Assembly (NCBI RefSeq): GCF_036241575.1
Contig: NZ_CP108455.1
Coordinates: 7,671,001-7,735,000, forward strand
Source: Streptomyces sp. NBC_01267
Lineage (GTDB): Bacteria > Actinomycetota > Actinomycetes > Streptomycetales > Streptomycetaceae
Direction of reading: 5' to 3'
Length of the DNA stretch: 64,000 nucleotides
The translations under genes and the position numbers were made by a program. This document shows positions 62,639 to 64,000 of the stretch, one piece after another. The first letter of the stretch is position 1; each line of letters begins with the position of its first letter. Below the pieces are notes generated by a model. It worked only from the letters and a program-made list of their open reading frames with translations, made no database searches and had not been told where the DNA came from.

Positions 62639-64000
62639 AGGATCTCGACGTACCCATCGGTTCCGTGCACACGGATCCGCTGCCCGTCCCGGATCAGCCG
62701 GGTGGCCTGCTCCACGCCGACGACGGCCGGCAAGCCGTACTCCCTGGCGATCACTGCGCCATGGGTCATCAGGCCGCCCACCTCCGTCACCAGGCCCGCG
62801 ATTCCGACGAACAGCGGCGACCAGCTGGGGTCCGTGAAAGTGGTGACCAGGATGTCGCCCGCTTCGAGATCGGCCTCCGCCATGTCAAGCACGACGCGGG
62901 CCCGTCCCTCGATGGTTCCGGTGGAAACCGGCAGGCCGATCAGAGCGCCGACCGGCACGTCGTCGCGCCGGTACGCCCCGGTGACGGCCTCACCATCCGA
63001 TGTGAGCACCCGGGGCGGAGTGAGCGCGTGGTACGAGCGGAACGCATCCTTGCGCTGCTGGATGAGCCGGTCATCCACCTGATTCGTGCGCACGACGTCG
63101 TGGAGTTCCTGGAACGTGAGGAAGGAGATGTCCTCCTTCTCAGTAAGCACGTCGGCCTGCACGAGCCGCTCGGCCTCCGCCAACAGGGCCTGCTTGTAGA
63201 CGAAGTAGCGGCTGACGATGCCGTACTTCGGGTACTCCCGGTACCCGATGAAAGTTCTGACCTGGTCGATCATCCGCTTGGCCTCGTCGGCTTTCCGGTC
63301 CCCGTCCGGCAGGGCCCGCAAGCGTGACAGCACGTCCTGTTCCTTCTTCTGCGCCTTCTGGCGCCCTTGCTCGAAGCGCCGTTCGGCGGCGCCCGGCTCG
63401 AAGTTCCTGACGTTGTCGAGGATCACGGGCACGAGCGTGGTGGGGCGCTCGCGCCAGCGTGGCCTCGTGATGTCGATCTCACCGACGCAGCGCATGCCGT
63501 ACCGGTCGAGGTAGGCCTCGATGGCGTCGCGCGCCGCGCTCCCACCCGCGACCTTCGCCAGCTCGTCCAGGAAGCCCTCGTCCTCGACACCCTGCAGGAA
63601 CGTCACCACCTCCGGATGCGGGCGGACCACGTCCGCGACGTCGAGCAGCGCCAGTCCCATCTCCGACGTGATGTTGTCGGGGGCGGACAACGTGAGCGTG
63701 TCAGCCACGTTCTTCTCGCCCAGCCACTCCTGGAGCTTGTCGTTGAGCCACCACGTGGCGTCCATCCCCGCCATGATCGCCTGCATGTTCTGCCGATCAC
63801 CGAGGACTCGCTTGTGCTCTTCGAAGGCCTCCAGCAGGAAGTCGAACAGCGCCGCTCCGGTCTTCGTCCGGATGTCCCGCTCCAGGGCGGCGATGGACAC
63901 CTGGCTGCGCTCGATCAGCTCGGTGACGATGGCAGGATCGGCCTCGATCGGGGCGGGCGCACCGCCGACCGGCGGCCCACCGGGACGCGCGTCCGGGGCG
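62632..64000 (-). CDS. rph: Rifampin phosphotransferase, C-terminal part (5' end outside window)
   Basis: The frame is open to the right edge, so the ATP-binding domain and start lie beyond 64000. The visible ~455 residues contain the helical rifampin-binding domain (W-L-G-E-K-N-V-A-D-T-L-T-L-S-A-P-D-N-I-T, R-Y-G-M-R-C-V-G-E-I-D-I-T-R-P-R-W) and the swivelling PEP-utilizer-like His domain: V-T-T-F-T-D-P-S-W-S-P-L-F, then G-G-L-M-T-H-G-A-V-I-A-R-E-Y-G-L-P-A-V-V-G. That His (codon near 62763) shuttles the phosphate. Rph inactivates rifamycins by phosphorylation at the ansa chain. The reading frame shows no damage. Confidence 0.85.
   Translation of the reverse strand, partial: APDARPGGPPVGGAPAPIEADPAIVTELIERSQVSIAALERDIRTKTGAALFDFLLEAFEEHKRVLGDRQNMQAIMAGMDATWWLNDKLQEWLGEKNVADTLTLSAPDNITSEMGLALLDVADVVRPHPEVVTFLQGVEDEGFLDELAKVAGGSAARDAIEAYLDRYGMRCVGEIDITRPRWRERPTTLVPVILDNVRNFEPGAAERRFEQGRQKAQKKEQDVLSRLRALPDGDRKADEAKRMIDQVRTFIGYREYPKYGIVSRYFVYKQALLAEAERLVQADVLTEKEDISFLTFQELHDVVRTNQVDDRLIQQRKDAFRSYHALTPPRVLTSDGEAVTGAYRRDDVPVGALIGLPVSTGTIEGRARVVLDMAEADLEAGDILVTTFTDPSWSPLFVGIAGLVTEVGGLMTHGAVIAREYGLPAVVGVEQATRLIRDGQRIRVHGTDGYVEILP

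Overview
The window is high-GC DNA with GTG starts, strong third-position GC bias, GGAGG-type ribosome binding sites and many 4-base start/stop overlaps. The gene families (SCO6745, DUF574-type methyltransferase, Tat-exported hydrolases, DasR-like operators, thiopeptide and rifamycin-inactivation genes) point to Streptomyces or a close relative. The number of accessory genes and gene fragments suggests a chromosome arm rather than the core.

Layout. 1-4.2 kb: the right edge of a thiopeptide-type RiPP cluster (SpaB_C/elimination-like 3' end, pyridine synthase) facing a large LuxR-family (LAL) regulator. 4.5-10.5 kb: a complete leftward urease operon, urea transporter-ureA-B-C-F-G-D, without ureE. 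10.9-20 kb: DUF574-type methyltransferase, GH65 phosphorylase-like enzyme coupled to a beta-phosphoglucomutase-like HAD protein, Tat-exported GH2 beta-galactosidase, DoxX protein, and an AA10 LPMO with DasR-like operators. 20-25 kb: lipoprotein, UbiD/UbiX decarboxylase pair with a divergent MarR regulator, and a coiled-coil/Lys-Ala-rich/winged-helix protein. 25.3-30.6 kb: an unusual five-gene leftward operon (P-loop kinase, GH3-type acyl-amido synthetase, LCMT-type methyltransferase, two unrecognised proteins). 30.8-45.9 kb: accessory genes mixed with fragments, including a frameshifted regulator tail, an SDR with an internal deletion, an ACP remnant beside FabV, a truncated GlxA-type regulator and a hemerythrin tail. 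Intact genes here are DinB, two VOC proteins, a WYL regulator, an MFS exporter, a cyanamide-hydratase-like HD protein, CsbD, SCO6745/TetR, two overlapping zinc ribbons, a GT39-like membrane protein and a PI-PLC-like enzyme. 45.9-51.7 kb: LysR/SDR pair, then a candidate new RiPP locus (27-aa peptide, P450, JmjC oxygenase) and a MerR-methyltransferase fusion. 51.8-59 kb: hydrolase fragments, small secreted protein, GH19 chitinase, MarR-MFS-41-aa peptide-YbhB operon, SLT transglycosylase. 59.8-64 kb: MarR-MFS-isochorismatase operon with a 19-bp-arm palindrome, and the 3' part of a rifampin phosphotransferase gene running off the right edge.

How the genes work together. The urease operon encodes urea uptake, three structural subunits and the F, G and D maturation proteins. 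The LPMO and GH19 chitinase fit chitin use, and the DasR-like sites link the LPMO to GlcNAc control. The two MarR-MFS operons look like drug- or phenolic-responsive efflux. The strongest candidates for undescribed biology are the peptide-P450-JmjC locus (47.8-50.4 kb) and the GH3 operon (25.3-30.6 kb). All functions are inferred from sequence reading; no database search was possible.
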